Made by a program: the position numbers and the translations under genes
Source of the DNA: Phaeovulum sp.
Lineage (GTDB): Bacteria > Pseudomonadota > Alphaproteobacteria > Rhodobacterales > Rhodobacteraceae
DNA: 64,000 nt
NCBI RefSeq assembly: GCF_030684035.1
Contig: NZ_JAUXPI010000058.1
Coordinates: 49,709 to 113,708, forward strand
Reading direction: 5' to 3'
The notes under the pieces: model-generated
The model's database searches: none
What the model saw: only the letters and a program-made list of their open reading frames with translations
What the model was told of the DNA's origin: nothing
In this document: one piece after another, positions 63,622 to 64,000 of the stretch
Layout: each line of letters opens with the position of its first letter
How positions within the stretch are numbered: position 1 is the stretch's first letter

Positions 63622-63651
63622 AAAAGGCCGCGCCCCTCGGGGCACGGCCTT
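63622..63651 (-). terminator. Intrinsic terminator after the second Flp pilin
   Basis: AAGGCCGTGCCCC-GAG-GGGCGCGGCCTTTTC on the minus strand (one mismatched pair in the stem) lies 25 bp behind the stop of the pilin gene at 63677. It differs in sequence from the terminator behind copy 1, so the duplicated unit ends before it. Confidence 0.85.
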
Positions 63652-63676
63652 ACGCAGTTCTGACGTCTGGCAGCGA

Positions 63677-63871
63677 TCAGAACGTGGTCTTGATCGTGGC
63701 GCTGTCGAGGTGACCGGCGATCTTGCTGGTCAGGTTGCCGGTCGATTGCGACACCATCACCAGCGCGGCAGCACCGAGGCCGACGACGGCGGCGGTCAGC
63801 ACGACCCAGTCAACGGTCACGGCACCGTCTTCTTGGGCGCGGAAGGATTTCAGCATTTTGAACAGTTTCAT
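63677..63871 (-). CDS. flp: Flp/Fap-type pilin, copy 2
   Basis: A 64-residue pilin nearly identical to copy 1, with the same leader, the same AVTVDWVVLTA core and the same C-terminus. The only residue change is Val for Ala (GAAALVMVSQ against GAAALAMVSQ). It has its own ribosome site and terminator. Two equal copies may raise pilin dose or allow exchange between copies. Confidence 0.88.
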   Translation of the reverse strand: MKLFKMLKSFRAQEDGAVTVDWVVLTAAVVGLGAAALVMVSQSTGNLTSKIAGHLDSATIKTTF

Positions 63872-64000
63872 GGGTAGCTCCTGGTCCTGTTTGCGCCGCG
63901 TCCCGTCGTCATCGGCCTGCTCTGCTTTGGGCCTCGTCCGTCGCGGTATGGGTTTGTTTTGGCGGTCAATCGTGGCCTGATCTTGGCGGGCATCGTACAT

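Larger units (their letters stand above)
63246..64000. repeat. Tandem duplication of pilin gene with leader region
   Basis: The segments 63246-63570 and 63677-64000 are direct repeats (offset 431 at the coding end, 430 beyond a one-base difference before the start codon). They contain the pilin gene and about 130 bp upstream, including GTCCCGTCGTCATCGGCCTG and GCGGTATGGGTTTGTTTTGG. Only a handful of base differences were found. The unit runs off the right edge, so more copies may follow. Confidence 0.9.

Noticed and set aside
63246..64000. CRISPR array or satellite repeat
   Set aside because: The repeat unit is about 325 bp and contains a complete pilin gene; it is a gene duplication.
1..64000. 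tRNA, rRNA or insertion sequence
   Set aside because: No T-loop-like GGTTCGANTCC context with a matching acceptor stem, no rRNA sequence and no transposase motif was noticed. The reading was by eye, so a single tRNA could be missed.

Overview
The window is GC-rich chromosomal DNA (by eye about two thirds G+C) from an alphaproteobacterium, almost certainly of the Rhodobacterales (Rhodobacteraceae/Paracoccaceae). The reasons are a gene-transfer-agent-type endolysin/holin pair, a DUF5928-type GT14 glycosyltransferase, phosphatidylcholine synthase, DUF1127 and a Tad locus with pilins of one unusual type. No rRNA, tRNA, CRISPR array, insertion sequence or replication origin was recognised. Nothing was searched or computed; family names come from motifs and overall resemblance.

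Layout. 1-1.3 kb: end of an indolepyruvate:ferredoxin oxidoreductase gene and murI. 1.36-8.4 kb: a TetR regulator with a palindromic operator, then a tightly packed catabolic operon (TRAP transporter DctPQM, metal-dependent cyclase/hydrolase, BKACE-type beta-keto acid cleavage enzyme, OsmC protein, SMP-30 lactonase). 8.5-10.5 kb: a less GC-rich type II restriction-modification pair on the minus strand. 10.7-16.1 kb: argC, ccmE, the phage-like endolysin and holin, ccmF and ccmH, preceded by a CtrA-type box and a second palindrome. 16.2-21 kb: enoyl-CoA hydratase, then on the minus strand an ApbE flavin transferase, a NirI/NosR-type flavo-iron-sulfur membrane protein and a truncated haemoglobin, suggesting nitric-oxide or denitrification physiology. 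21.2-33.6 kb: housekeeping genes (ileS, xerC, priA, transaldolase, pcs) among small or uncharacterised genes. 32.3-34.0 kb: ECF sigma factor, anti-sigma factor and a small secreted protein. 34.3-46.7 kb: msrA, prmA, ruvC-ruvA, an alpha-hydroxy acid dehydrogenase, a ZIP transporter, trpA, a periplasmic-glucan-type phosphoglycerol transferase, ychF, a cytochrome b/multihaem cytochrome c pair behind a perfect FNR box, and ruvB, separated from ruvCA by about 7.5 kb. 46.7-49.6 kb: a sulfotransferase divergent from a GT14 glycosyltransferase, then a HIT protein.

49.6-64 kb: the Tad (tight adherence) pilus locus, read on the minus strand from the right edge: two nearly identical Flp-type pilins in tandem, a third related pilin, cpaB, secretin cpaC, an OmpA-like lipoprotein, tadZ/cpaE, tadA/cpaF, tadB, tadC, two TPR lipoproteins and a prepilin peptidase. 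An uncharacterised AAA+ ATPase and a polytopic membrane protein lie next to it. TadE/F/G minor pilins are not in the window.

Several intergenic regions carry copies of a dispersed repeat (a CTTCTTTGCCAAAATACC-like core followed by G/C runs that can form a hairpin). Copies occur in both orientations, at operon ends and also between divergent genes. The best candidates for undescribed biology are the TRAP-cyclase-BKACE-OsmC-SMP30 operon, the placement of the gene-transfer-agent-type lysis genes inside a cytochrome c maturation cluster, the atypical NirI/ApbE/haemoglobin cluster, the FNR-controlled cytochrome with a missing 5' end, and the dispersed repeat.
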